DNA from: Membranipora membranacea
Lineage: Eukaryota > Bryozoa > Gymnolaemata > Cheilostomatida > Membraniporidae
Assembly (NCBI GenBank): GCA_914767715.1
Contig: OU612067.1
Coordinates: 16,375,001 to 16,439,000, forward strand
DNA: 64,000 bases
Reading direction: 5' to 3'
Each line of letters opens with the position of its first letter. Position 1 is the stretch's first letter. Under the pieces are notes generated by a model. That model worked only from the letters and a program-made list of their open reading frames with translations. It did not search any database and was not told the DNA's origin. The position numbers and the translations under genes are program-made. Positions 12,601-23,949 of this stretch are shown piece after piece.

Positions 12601-15600
12601 CCTAGCTTGAAACCACTCTGGTCCCTGTCGACCGTGAGCCTTCCAGAGCAGCTCTGGATCACCTCCAGGTATTACTTTGTATACACTGAGTGAGGCCGTG
12701 TCTATCTGATCGGCCCTTCCGAACATGTTGAATGCAAAGGAGAGGCATCTATTTCCTGAAATGATAATAACCAAAATAATGATGACAATAGGTTATTTAT
12801 ATAAATCTTAATAAAATAATTTAGAACAATAGTTTCTAAGCATCGATCATTCTTGATTGTTTCAAAAAATTTCATTTTGACAAAGGAATGACAGGGAATT
12901 ATTCTTAATAAGATAGTTTGATGACTTCTTTTTAGCAAGATTTGATATATTTGATCAAACAAGGTTGAACACCATTAGGCTGGAAATATGTTTTGAAGCT
13001 GATAAGGTAATACCTATCCAGTATGGATGTTCAGAACTGAGCTGAAACAGCATCTCCTGAATATATTCTGGTTTTTAAAAAGTAGTTCTCACAAACTGCA
13101 ATTGCCAAAAGAAGCAAAGAAGGGCACGATCAATCACTAATTGTGGTCTTGAATATCAACATACCCAGAGTTAATCCCCAGTCAATAACAAGTCTAGCCT
13201 TATCGCCTGGCAGTCGAGGACTTGATGCCTCAGTATATACATAACGATCACCAGAGAACGCTGCATCGGGTCCTGAGCTTCCACTAGCAGTCGGCCCTGA
13301 GCTAAAATTTTCACAAAGGATAAAAACAATTATACAGTGAATTAACTAATCCACTTTAAAATGGAAACATGTGACGTAATGTGATGTACATGTAGTGATA
13401 ATAATAAATAGTGAATTTGAAATGAAATACATGAAATGATTTTGTCAGCACAGTTTTTTAGTCCAACATTACTATCAAATCAACAAAAAGAATTTGATGC
13501 CTTTGAATTATTTTCATTAGGTATTTCTTGTTTCCTTGGCCTTAAATGGAAGACATTATGAAGTTGATGATGATGCCAATTTAAAAATAGAATAAAATTG
13601 ATATTTAGGTATATTGACAATATCACAAGCCAGCTGTTACCTTTTTTTAAACGTTTATTGACAAGCAATCTTCATCATTAAAATGATGTTCTTCCGAGTG
13701 TGCCAAGACAAAACAATAATAAATAGAAAAAGAGATGTGGAAGATAAAGACTAACAATGAAAATGATTAGGTCTTAGACATGAAATACATAAATGCATGT
13801 TGTCGGAATGCCTTTAAATTGTTTGCAGACCTGATCTGTTGCGGACTAAGGGTATTGAAAATAATAGAAAATTGCAAAGGAAACTGTTTGATGGAGGTTT
13901 CAGATAATGCATGCGTGTCTCTCATGAAAGCGATGTATAGTAAATGAAAACTGGTCACATATATAACCTGGTGCCACCATATTAAATATTTCATAGCCAT
14001 AAATGGCAGAGAATCAAGTGGCAAGCTGTGGCAAGGGGAGAAGATTTAAAGATCTCGAAAGATCCTGAGTGGATATCAGATGTTTTGGAATGAAATGAAC
14101 AAAAGGCAATAAGACTGAAATCCTGCTTATGTAGTAAAAATAATGGGTTTGTTATGTGAGCAGGGGCTTTGTTATAGTAAATATGGATACCATAGATTAA
14201 GAAACAGAAAATGAAATGGTGTTAAAAGGTCATCGCCGCTTTCTTTCCAATGCAAAATCTGTTTTGCTGTAATAGGGCAAGATAAGCTTTTAGCTTTTTT
14301 TGCCTAATAATCAACATGACCAGTCCATGAAAGCTCGTCATGTATGCCTTGTCTCTCACTGTAATACTTTGAAGTCTAGCCCACAATGCAATTCATCGAT
14401 TAAAACCTGATTGACTTTGAATTCTGGGAGTGTATTCCAGAAAACTTGTTTGATCAGAAAAATTTGACTCGAAAATAATTATCTCTTATATAACTTATTT
14501 CAGTTTTACATATTTGTTGTGTTAAGGATCAAGTATGGAAATTTGAGAGTCTTTGGTATTAAAAATTATAATATTATTGTGAAGACAAAGTAATAAGTCT
14601 TGTGAAGGCAATCTGACATAGTACACAAATCAATCCTCCAAACACAAAACATTATCCCTTTTTCTCTTTTTTTCCCCTTTTTTTGCTGTTATTTCTTTTG
14701 CACATTGATATCCGTCCGGGATGATCTTGTCTACCAAATAAAATAGTGTTATAAAAAAATGAAAAAGATTAGAACTCACATTGTGGACCAGTCGAAGTCG
14801 TCATCTTTTGATTGATAGAGACCGTCACATCCGCGTAAATCTAATCCCTCGAAGTCACATGACCACTCATGGTGAGGACATTTACCCTCTGATATCCTTA
14901 TATCATCTAAAGCTATGCTGTGATATATACTACTACCAACCACGCTCTCAAACCATATCTACAATCATATATGATTTAAAAGATGGTGTAACTTATATAT
15001 TAAATATATATATAAGATGAGATTATCTTTATTTGTTACTAGCATCAAAGATGAAGCAAAACTGTTTGGCTGAGGAGTTTAAAAATTGAATGCTTGTGGG
15101 AACAAAATATAATATATATAATACATTTTATATAATAATATTTATATAATAATATACATTATAATATAATATATATGCACATTTATATAAGTTTTAATTG
15201 CCAATCAAGTCACGTGGGCATATGAGACCATGCACAACAAAAATACATTTACTCTAGAGGAGAACAGTTTTCGCTGGAAAGTGCTATGAGATAGTGAAAT
15301 CCATTGTCAGCCAACATAAGCCCCAACCTTAGCTAGCTACAATGGATGCTTACTAACATTAAGTCACATCCAATGAAGCTTAACCAAGCAGCTGCTCTAT
15401 TTACTCATCTAGGTCGTTGTTGTTGTGATGAGAATAAATAGTCTTGAAAAAAGCAGATCCCAAATTTGATTGACATACACTTCACCGAACGCTTCAGAGG
15501 TTATCGCAAGACATCAACAGGTGTTGGGGCGCATGGCTGAATAATTGGATGGTTGAACTGCTATTAACAGCATTGAACTAACAAGATCCAATGGCAAGTT

Positions 15601-18600
15601 GTCCAAAAATCATATCTTTTGGGTATAAGTAATTGTATTTTATCAGAATTGAACCTAAAAATTTAACTTTGAATTGTTTATTGTTCATAGATGACAGCTG
15701 ATGATGTGAGAAAATCTTTTAGATGATATTAACTCTGTGGATTAATCATGCAATAAGCCAACTATCCTGCCACCCTCTCTGGTCTATCAATACAAGATAT
15801 TGGAAGAGAGGAGCTTACCTCTGATGATTCTTCAAGATTGATGGTTATTGACTGCTGAGCCCAACTGGTACCCAAAGACCCGGCCTTCTCATAGATAGGA
15901 GCCTGGGAGCTAAGCCCATTCAGAAGATAGACTCTTAGTCTAGCTGTGTCCAGCCCCATTCCATTCATGTGCGCTTTGAACCACAGGCAATGGTCACCTA
16001 AAGTAAGAGAAGACGATTTTCGTCAGTATTTATTCTTTTTAATTGTCAATCTACAATCATTTTTTTTAATGATTCTCATGCAGTGACGAAAAAATAACTT
16101 AAGAATAGGAAAAGCGAGGAGGCAAAGAACAAAAATTCTTGGTAAATTGTTCAATCTTCTGGCATGGCTTGTGTTGGAAAGCCGGAATATATTGCCTTTA
16201 TCAGGTCATTCATGTATTGTCTTTTCAAGTTCAGGCCTGCAAGATGATATGTACAAATTTAAACTGTTTGCAATACTTGTATGATCTGGAAGCCTGGTGC
16301 TCTTTTATGCATGTCATAGAAAGAATGACAAAAGGGTCAATTCTTTATTTAAACTTGGTCAGCCATTTATAATTTGTCGAAGAACCTTTGTTGTAAAAAA
16401 ACACCTCAGTGTACAGTAACAATGTTCTCAGGTTATGCAATACGCCTCGTATTGTGTTTTGCACCAATTTTCTTCCCAGTGACGTCACTAATTTCAAGAT
16501 TATGGATCGTCAATACATTCCGCTCTTATTTGCAACAATCCCATTGTATCGATTTAGGTAAACTGCCTCCCAACTACAGGCTTTGGTTTCATAAAACCAT
16601 TAATTGCTGGTCTCCTATCCTCTGAGGGTGCATTTAGTAATTTGAGAAAGCCAGGCAACAATTTCATTGGCCACGTAAGTCCAATGAAAGCAGTAATTAT
16701 GAGATGGGGCATACGTCACATAAATAGGAGTCTCAGTTATAATTGACATCCATGTTCGTGCAACATCCAAAACATAACACTAATGATTAAAACTGTCTGT
16801 GTGCACTTAACTTCATGAAATATCTTATCCTCCTGCTGGAAGTCAATTACCGCATCAAATAAACACAGCAAACCGAGGAAGACTGGGAAACCATATTCGA
16901 AATAAAAATATGTTTCCTGAGTTAGATTATCGGCTGTTATGTGAAAATTATAAATAAAATATGTAAGCGTATAAATGTAAAGTTAATATCTTTAGCCATA
17001 ACACAATAGCATTTTATGGCTATAAAGTCTCCCACAAGAACCTATCATGTATGTATGTGTTTGTGTTCCTCCTAAAATCAGCAGTGTGATTTACTGGAGT
17101 GAAGTGAATTATGACCAGAATCTGTCTCTATACCTGAAGTTTGTAGACTGGTGATCCTGAGTTTTGCGTTGTCTCCAGGATATCGGGGCGGTGACACTGT
17201 GTTATCGATGAAGGCATAGTGAGCGCCTGAGGCTGCGGTACTTGGGGCGTAGGAGCCTGGATCCTGCTGGGCTATCGTCAGATCAAAGTTGTCATTCCCT
17301 ACCTGCTGCATCCCTCCGCAGACTTCACCAGCCTCGAAGTCACATGACCTGTGAAATATTACATAAATGTATATAAAAAACATATTCAGACATGGCCTTT
17401 ATTCTCTGAACATATTTCGCTCATCGGATGCAATTTATCAGACAATATCACATGCTTTTAAAAGCCCAGCAAACGAGAAAGGAGAGCATTTGGAAAACTT
17501 TTTTTCGCTTACCACACTGTAGCTGGAAGATGGGCCTCTTCAAAATCTTCATAGTTCACAGATCTCTCCGCCCGTACCACCTAGAGAATTCCCAGTAAAA
17601 AACAACTAAAATTGTGTTGTTATTATTTATACATTATTTTCATTCCCACAATGCAATGGATAACATGAATCCTGGGCACACTGACATCGAGACTCCACTT
17701 TTATCATCTGTAACTCTGATCATTAGAATCAATTTAGTATGAGTACCTATGATGTACCCGCCCCTTATTATTAATATTGAGCACGTGTCGTAACACCAAG
17801 TTGCTGGTGATGGTACTCGTGCTAAGTGAATTAGTTCACTCTCAGTCGATAAGAAATATACAAGCAATATGATATTACATTTGTCATCAGAGTGATTCCT
17901 GGGAAGAACAGGTCAATCTACTCATATTTCTGTAAATGGAGTTCCAGATAATTGCATCGTGGGATCAATTGATTAGGTCAATATAAAGGAGCATGCTGTT
18001 TGTTGCATGAATATTTTGCACGAATGGTTGGTGTACAGTTGCACAGTTGACCGGATTAAACAAAAGGGTTAAGAATATATTGGATCCGGGTGTAGGTTAA
18101 AAATCAGGCTCTTCATGTTGTTGAGGATAACTGTCCTAAACAATGAGGTACCTCCTTTAAAATGTCGGTTAACATCACAAGGTTGATCAGGGTCTGGATC
18201 AGGATGAGCGTCTGATGACTGAGAAAATAAAGATGTTTGAACGGCGCTTGCGCCGTAACCAGCTCCGAGTTTCTCTCAGTTTGCAGGCAGGTCGAAGAAC
18301 ACCTGGGGCACAGAGCCTAGTTATCATTATTAAAATGCATAAGGATTCGAACCCATGACCCTACACTTGTCTGCTACTGAAGGAGTAGTCAAGGGAGACA
18401 ATATGCCAGCAGAGTGTAATTGTGTATGCCCACGAAATACCTTCAAGTTTAGTTACAATGTTACTTTTGCCTTGTCACGGAGGCTACTATTTTTTTGTTT
18501 TACAAAACAAAAAAGTAGCCGTGTGACAAGACTAATGATTGATTGGTTTATTTGTCACTCACATACAAGTTATTGTGAAATTCGTTGTTGACATAGAAAA

Positions 18601-18994
18601 ACGAAAAGTACATAAGAAAAGCTGACATCTCATTGGGTTTAAAGAATATTATTGAGGGATAAAATCACGGTGCGTAAAATACTGTCTTTCCCCCTGTATT
18701 TTTTTGTCCTGTATCTGATGGTAGCTGTTGTAAAAATTCATTCATAAAATGTTCATCATCATGTATGTAATTTAGTGTCTGATTTTTAGTTCGTTTATCT
18801 ATAATGCTATCAAGGTCACTTAGGTTTTGAATATTTAGATGGTTAGCTCATTTGCGACTTACGTATATTCATATCGAATCCAAATCTTAGTATCATGAGA
18901 ATAAGCTTACCTCAGTTTCCTCGTTGATAACGGCAGCAGTTGATACCTGAATTAATATGGCTGCTAAAACAGCCGGCAGCATTATAGAATTCAT
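6674..18994 (-). CDS. Secreted protein with five tandem MAM domains (complete, 17 coding exons)
   Basis: Exons in coding order: 18994-18911, 17580-17513, 17348-17134, 15997-15819, 14958-14780, 13301-13165, 12755-12571, 11981-11802, 11420-11282, 10883-10690, 10368-10158, 9679-9554, 9111-8936, 8391-8226, 7873-7691, 7124-6952, 6757-6674. All introns are GT-AG and phases join without a break: 2679 nt, 892 residues. Residues 1-20 form a signal peptide (MNSIMLPAVLAAILIQVSTA), followed by a short acidic linker and five MAM domains at about 53-209, 216-376, 383-547, 563-718 and 735-892. Each opens with C-D/G-F-D/E and ends with a D-I-x-L/I-D-[DNS] segment plus Cys; the last domain's Cys is the final residue. 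There is no membrane segment. MAM domains are known adhesion/oligomerisation modules of extracellular proteins, so an extracellular or matrix role is inferred. MAMDC2-like proteins are the nearest type I can name, but they usually carry four MAM domains. Exons are seen by homology and splice logic, not by transcripts. Confidence 0.93.
6677..8260 (-). other. MAM domain 5 (residues ~735-892)
   Basis: Rest of exon 14, exons 15 and 16, and the final exon. Begins YCGFDESDVKECIGWEES, like domain 4, which suggests domains 4 and 5 are the most recent module copies. Central block is GERCLEFYYHMFG. It ends SLDSIIYKQGAC followed directly by the TAG stop, so the protein has no C-terminal tail. Confidence 0.88.
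7471..7650 (+). repeat. Interspersed ~180-bp repeat, copy 1
   Basis: Shares ATCTCTGA, a GTGAA-TNATTCA block, ACCATCACA, GTTGGTGTGA, ACATGTTAGG, AATTGACTC, GATCAGAGA and TCGATGTC with copies at 34551-34728 and, inverted, 17677-17857. Lies in an intron of the MAM gene. MITE-like, no coding capacity. Confidence 0.7.
8311..10242 (-). other. MAM domain 4 (residues ~563-718)
   Basis: Rest of exon 11, exons 12 and 13, start of exon 14. Begins YCGFEEADTQCNQ, where Gly replaces the usual Asp. Central block is GDRCLSFMYSMNG; it ends ALDNISYKNGVC. The linker to domain 5 is again Pro/Glu-rich. Confidence 0.88.
9716..9815 (+). repeat. Minisatellite, 11-nt unit TATTGTATTGG
   Basis: About nine near-perfect tandem units in a MAM intron, just upstream (in gene sense) of exon 12. 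Confidence 0.9.
10383..10465 (+). repeat. Imperfect short tandem repeat (ATGACA-rich)
   Basis: Repeated ATGACAAAG/ATGACAGAT words of 9-10 nt beside MAM exon 11. Confidence 0.7.
11482..11561. repeat. GTGTTGGCTCTGATTGG-type inverted repeat, copy B
   Basis: TATGTGTTGGCTGTGATTGG pairs with CCAATCAAATCAGAGCAAAC-ACATTG across a CCTGGCCGGCTGG centre. Lies in a MAM intron. Confidence 0.6.
11901..14877 (-). other. MAM domain 2 (residues ~216-376)
   Basis: Rest of exon 5, exons 6 and 7, start of exon 8. Begins SCDFEGLDLRGCDGLYQ with the classic DDDFDW segment, then GNRCLSFAFNMFG, and ends SIDNMFYDHGEC. It repeats the exon arrangement of domain 1. Confidence 0.9.
14851..17348 (-). other. MAM domain 1 (residues ~53-209)
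   Basis: Encoded by exon 3, exon 4 and the first part of exon 5. It starts SCDFEAGEVCGG, has the central GDHCLWFKAHMNG block (Cys plus hydrophobic strand typical of MAM), and ends ALDDIRISEGKC. The layout is that of a standard MAM domain of about 155-160 residues with four conserved Cys. Confidence 0.9.
17677..17857 (-). repeat. Interspersed ~180-bp repeat, copy 2
   Basis: Inverted relative to copy 1: starts CACACTGACATCGA and ends near TTAGTTCACTCTC. Lies in the second half of MAM intron 1. Confidence 0.7.
18343..18420 (-). mobile_element. Possible tRNA-like SINE head in the first intron of the MAM gene
   Basis: The minus strand contains GGGTTCGAATCC (18343-18354), a good Pol III B box, with a weak A-box-like stretch upstream. 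No clear tRNA fold and no clear tail or TSD. Confidence 0.35.
18471..18530. repeat. Hairpin with CTTGTCACxxGGCTACT arms
   Basis: CTTGTCACGGAGGCTACTAT pairs with AGTAGCCGTGTGACAAG over ~27 bp around an A/T-rich tip. A relative is at 53719-53763. Confidence 0.75.
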
Positions 18995-20148
18995 GCTGAC
19001 GCTGGACGTCCTCTCAGCACGAACGATGTTATGTTTTTTAACACAATCCTTTTCAATCACTGTACAAACCGGATACTTGAAGCTGCATGTTTTGAATGAG
19101 ATGCAAGAGGCATCAAGGTTATTCGGGTTTCAATGTCCGTAATTATCCGTGAAGGCATGATTACGTATATTGTGCACGGTCTGCAGCAATCCCAAGGTTG
19201 TTTACCATCCCAGGTTGGGATTTGGTGTTTGGCATTCACTAAGATGATTATAATTATCAAGTTACCATGAGCGAAAGGTATGTAATTATGAGCAGTGAAA
19301 GGTTAGCTATTTTGGCATGAAAGCTCTCTAATTCCATAAAGGAAGGTTTCTGTGACCTGTGACGGCATCAAATCTAAATCTATTGGACAATAGGCAAAGG
19401 TTTCCATATCGTGGTGCTAACCTAGACTAGAGGGCTAACGCTCTACCTTTTTTGCACATCCTGACACATGCACATTACTGCACATCCTGCACATTACTTC
19501 AAGTCTAGCCAGCATTTACTCACCCGTTAACATTATATATATAATCTATATATATTACAGACTCTCAACCCAGCGAGCCAAAATTTATTACTATCCAATA
19601 ATAAGTCATTCTGCAACTAGCCAAACTAAAGTCTAGCTAATATTAACAACAACTCTAGGGTAATCCTGATTATCTGTTGGCTTATCAAGTGGTTGTGTTG
19701 TACCATATTGATTTGATTTTGCAGATAGATATCTGCCGTTTTGTCCCAGACCTGTTTTCTGCTATCAACTCGATAGATCAGACTGAGTCGGCCTTCCTAA
19801 TTTTTTACTGGGGATGAATGTCTGTAAGAGAAATGGTGAAGAACGTTTGGGAGTTTGTTTATTTCTAATATTAATCCACATGAAACGGAATAATAATGAT
19901 AGCTTATGATTAAAATTTTTGATCAATGAGTGTGAATTCATTGAGCAGCATACACAGTTAGGAATTACTTTGGCTGGTATATTCAATCAGAATAGACCCT
20001 TTTGGGAAGGTCTTCGACTGATTGTTCCAGTCAAGAGCCTCCTGGTATTGCCATTACTTAGTCAAAGACATTGTTGATTGATGATCATCATGACTTGCTA
20101 TAGCAGCAATTCATGACAGGGAAGGGAGATCAGTTCAAAACAACAGCT
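18995..20148. other. Upstream region of the MAM gene
   Basis: Should hold the 5' UTR and promoter of the minus-strand MAM gene. I see no clear TATA box; the start context is CAGC-ATG-A. From about 20040 the tRNA-associated repeat begins. Confidence 0.5.
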
Positions 20149-20220
20149 AGGTCCCACCGAGATTTGAACTCGGATCGCAGGATTCAGAGTCCTGAGTGCT
20201 AACCATTACACCATGGAACC
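20149..20220 (-). tRNA. tRNA-Gln-CTG: tRNA-Gln (anticodon CTG), intact
   Basis: 72 nt without intron. The acceptor stem pairs GGTTCCA with TGGGACC (one G-T pair), the anticodon loop is CTCTGAA giving CTG, and the T loop is TTCAAAT. A Pol III TTTT stop lies about 10 nt downstream (minus strand). Intact A and B boxes suggest a functional gene. Confidence 0.95.
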
Positions 20221-21391
20221 TTGATATTATTATAAAGAGTGACAAATTTTTTGTGTACCTATGTTCAAATCAAGGCAGCAGACATCAAAAGTAGTGCAAA
20301 AAATATCTATATCTTAGAATGAACATTGAACAGTCAGTTGGAAAATTTCCATAATCAAATTGATTCTGTTTGCAATTGTCTGCTACCCTTTATAGTGCTT
20401 AGGGATTTTTGAGTTATGAAAATGTGCTCAGGGTTTTAATAAAATAATGTAATAAAAAAACAAATTTGTGATATTTTATTTTATTGAACCAACGATTTTA
20501 CAAATTTTCAAACTCAATTCATCAGAAATGTATGCCATAGCCTACATACCATCCTGACAAAGTCACCTCTTTTTCCACGCATAGTTCACAAGCACTTACC
20601 CTACATAATCTGAAATTTTCTTTTTTTTTCTTTTACGTGGGAAGAAAAACATTTCTTTCAGATATGATATATATTTTTCCATAGATAAAATAATAATTAT
20701 TAATAATAAATATAAGTAATAAATAATAATTATAAACAATAATTAATTTAATTGTTTAGACTATGAATATGATACTTGCCAATAAAAAAAAGGGAGAAAA
20801 GTGCTGTTCTCAACCTCTGAACCTGCCCACGAGGGTGGTGAATCAGATATTATCACAGCTCCTAATACAAGAGCAAGAGGTTTCTTTGAGTTAAGTTTAG
20901 TAATTCACTGTCTCCCTACCTTACTTCTTTAGGACAAGAGGGAGGCAGTAGTTTAACAATCGAAGAACCTACAGTCTAGTGACTATCGGATGAGCTTTCC
21001 CAAACTACTTATTCGGTTGAACAGGAGAGGTCAACAAATATTGAGTTGTCTGCTCTCCAATTACTTTCATACTCAAACTTTTAAAAAACCTCAATAAATA
21101 AACAAATAAAAAAATGGTTGGTATTGTTAGGAATATAAATTACTGAGGGTGCATGAGGGTGAAAAACTCAACCCATTAGGGGAATCAATTATTGATCGAT
21201 GATTGTGTATCATTGGACGAGCAATGCCGGGTGAGGATAACTTTTGGTTGGTAAAATCAATCAATACAATGCCTCTTATTGGGTCAATGATATCGTCAAT
21301 TGATGATCATGATTTGCTGCAGCAGCAATGCATGGTGGACATCTTTGGTATTTCAAAACAGTTGCAGGTTGAGTGTTGTAAAACAACAGCT

Positions 21392-21470
21392 AGGTCCCAC
21401 CGAGATTTGAACTCGGATCGCAGGATTCAGAGTCCTGAGTGCTAACCATTACACCATACACCATGGAACC
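21392..21470 (-). tRNA. tRNA-Gln-CTG: tRNA-Gln (CTG) with a 7-nt duplication in the D-arm region; probably defective
   Basis: 79 nt. It matches the other copies except that TGGTGTA is tandemly repeated between the acceptor stem and the D arm, which splits the A box spacing and distorts the D stem. Acceptor, anticodon and T arms are otherwise intact and TTTT follows. Likely non-functional or poorly folded. Confidence 0.8.
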
Positions 21471-21651
21471 TTGATGTACCATGAAAAAGGCGACATTTTT
21501 TTAAAAATCTTGTCCTCTTGCATCATATAAGTATTTGCAGCAGGTGCCAGATCTGTAAACTCAAAGTACATATTGGCAGGAGTTTTCCTAACATAAACAT
21601 TATCATACTTGACACTTAACTGGAAACAATTTGCCAACTTACACATGCTGT

Positions 21652-22380
21652 CACAGTTTTACTATCATTGGTTGATCTCTTCCCTCCTATTGGAGAGTTT
21701 CTGACTCTTGCATGACGTTACGCCATAGAGTTTTGTTTTCGACCAAGTGAGGTGATTTTAATGATATGATTATAAGAACTACAATTGTACATCAATTCCA
21801 TTAGCTGTTCAAGTCACTTTGACATATTATGAGACCATGCATAACACCAATAAATTGAAAAAAAAAAGTGAATTTGTTAAAAAATATTAACGTCAAGGAG
21901 GGCTGTTCTATTGAAAGTTGTGTTATCAATCAGTATTATGCACATGATCGTTAATTGATGATCGTGATTCACTTGAGCAGCAAAGCATGGTTAGGGTGGT
22001 GAGGAACTCAAAATAGTTGCAGGACCTCAGTTTTACTATCATAGGTTGATCTCTTCCCTCGTATTGCAGAGTTTCTGACTCTTGCATGCTGTTGTGCCAT
22101 AGAAATTAGCTTTCTACCAGGGTAGGTCATTTTAATCGTATAATTATTAAGAACTAAAATTGTATGTCAGTTTTATAAGCCAATCAAATCATGAGACCAT
22201 GCATAACAACAAAAAATGTCAAAAAAAACAAGTGAATTTGTTGAAATATATTATCATCAAGGGGTGCTGTTCTATTGAAAGTTTTGATATCAGTATTAAG
22301 CCCATGATCATTCATCGATGAATGTGATTCACCTGAGGAGCAATGCATGGCGGGTGTCAAGAGCTCAAAATAGTTGCAGG
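21652..22380. repeat. Two tandem ~360-nt repeat units between tRNA-Gln copies
   Basis: 21652-22025 and 22026-22380 are direct repeats. Both run from CAG-TTTTACTATCAT, through GTTGATCTCTTCCCTC, GAGACCATGCATAACA, AAGTGAATTTGTT and CTGTTCTATTGAAAGTT, to CTCAAAATAGTTGCAGG. The second unit ends in a tRNA relic, the first in only AGGACC. Confidence 0.85.
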
Positions 22381-22446
22381 GCCCAAGATTTGAACTCGGA
22401 TCACAGGATTCAGAGTTCTGAGTGCTAACCATTACACCATAGATCC
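22378..22446 (-). pseudogene. tRNA-Gln (CTG) relic
   Basis: 69 nt. The anticodon stem has an A-C mismatch, the T stem has lost bases, and both acceptor strands are altered. The T loop (TTCAAAT) and CTCTGAA loop remain. It stands at the end of a 355-nt tandem repeat unit. Confidence 0.85.
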
Positions 22447-23018
22447 ATGATAAGCATTCTAAAAATGGGTGCCATCTTTACAAAACCATCTCCTATTGCA
22501 TCATTGCATCGTTGGCAGCAAGCCAAGGTGAAAATCTGCTAAGAGTGTCAATTTTAGATTGAACACACATTGGATGGCAGTTGGAACTATCTACAACATA
22601 AACATTCATCAATTAACTAGAGCTGGCGCTAAAAGCCATCTGCTTAATCATCAAGCTCTCTTATTTTCTGTGATATTGTCTTCAAAGGATTCAGACTATT
22701 GCGTAACGTTGTGTCATGGAACTTGGCCAACTAACGATTCCTATAATATTCTCATCAAATTTTTTAACCAAAGAGCAAGAGGTTCTGCCATTATTAGATA
22801 AGACTAGCTAAACTGCTTCACACATTTATTGCATCGGGACAGAAGGCAGACAGAAGTCGTAGAAGTCGCAGAAGTGGTAGAAGTCGTAGAAGTCTTCACA
22901 TTTCTGATATTTTTCTCATTTGTTATTGGCATTATGAAGACATAAGTCAAAGTCATGAACCTGGTTTGTTTGACCAGCAATGCATGACAGGGAAAGGAAA
23001 TCAGTTCAAAACAATTGC

Positions 23019-23090
23019 AGGTCCCACCGAGATTTGAACTCGGATCGCAGGATTCAGAGTCCTGAGTGCTAACCATTACACCATGGAACC
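23019..23090 (-). tRNA. tRNA-Gln-CTG: tRNA-Gln (anticodon CTG), intact
   Basis: Same 72-nt sequence as the copy at 20149. TTTT lies downstream (GCAATTGTTTTG). An ATCTCCCC block sits 13-20 nt upstream of the 5' end (23103-23110), shared with other copies. Confidence 0.95.
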
Positions 23091-23877
23091 TTGATATCAG
23101 CAGGGGAGATGAATCTTAAATTATCCTAACTGATAAGATAACAATGTAGTTTGATATTCTTAGGAAGACATTATTTTTATCTACATTGTTAGGTTGCTTA
23201 GATGGATGTATGTAGGTCATTTAGCTAAGGTTCTCACTAACAAAACAACTGGCATCAACTGGCAACAAGCATCCCATATAACTAATTTTTGTCGAGCATT
23301 GTACTGCAAGAATTTTTTTCGCCAATCAGCAAGAAAAAACTTAAGAGGTCACATTATATATAAGGCAGTTTGGCTAGTTGCTTTCTTAAAGTTGACTACC
23401 TGTGCACAAAAAAACATTCACCTCTGTCATCAATCGAAAAAAAAAATTAGTGGTGCAACCATCATAATTTGTGACTACTAATTATAATCTATATATATAT
23501 TATATGAAATTATGTATATTTCTTTTAACTTTATTGGCGTCTATATCATTTTTTGAGAAAACATTTTTCAAAAATGTCACTAAATAAGAAACGAAAAAGG
23601 GTGAAAAAAAATATGTGATTGAATGGTTTACATTATTACTGAAGCATGTAATATTGAAATCAGATTTTCTTGATATACATATTAAATTATGCAATATTGG
23701 AAATTATTGAAAAATAATGAAAAATATTGAATAATATTAAAATATATGAATTTCATTAGTCAATCTAGTCACTTGGACATATGAGACCATGAATATAAGA
23801 ATTCAAATGGTAAACAAATCAAGTGAATTTGTTAATAGTATCCATGCATGGTGGGCTGAGGAGTTCAAAACAAAGGA

Positions 23878-23949
23878 AGGTCCCACCGAGATTTGAACTC
23901 GGATCGCAGGATTCAGAGTCCTGAGTGCTAACCATTACACCATGGAACC
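23878..23949 (-). tRNA. tRNA-Gln-CTG: tRNA-Gln (anticodon CTG), intact
   Basis: 72 nt, identical in all stems to the copy at 20149. Downstream Pol III stop is in CCTTTGTTTTG. Its 5' flank is of the type that lacks ATCTCCCC (like 20149). Confidence 0.95.

Noticed and set aside
19912-19940. CAATGAGTGTGAATTCATTG as a fifth short palindromic insertion
   Set aside because: Inner sequence differs from the family and the 7-nt flanks do not match; part of it belongs to the tRNA-unit repeat.
22559-22801. ORFs across the tRNA-Gln array, several sharing a VSTQDSESCDPSSNLG stretch
   Set aside because: The shared peptide is the minus-strand translation of the tRNA-Gln gene itself, not a protein family.
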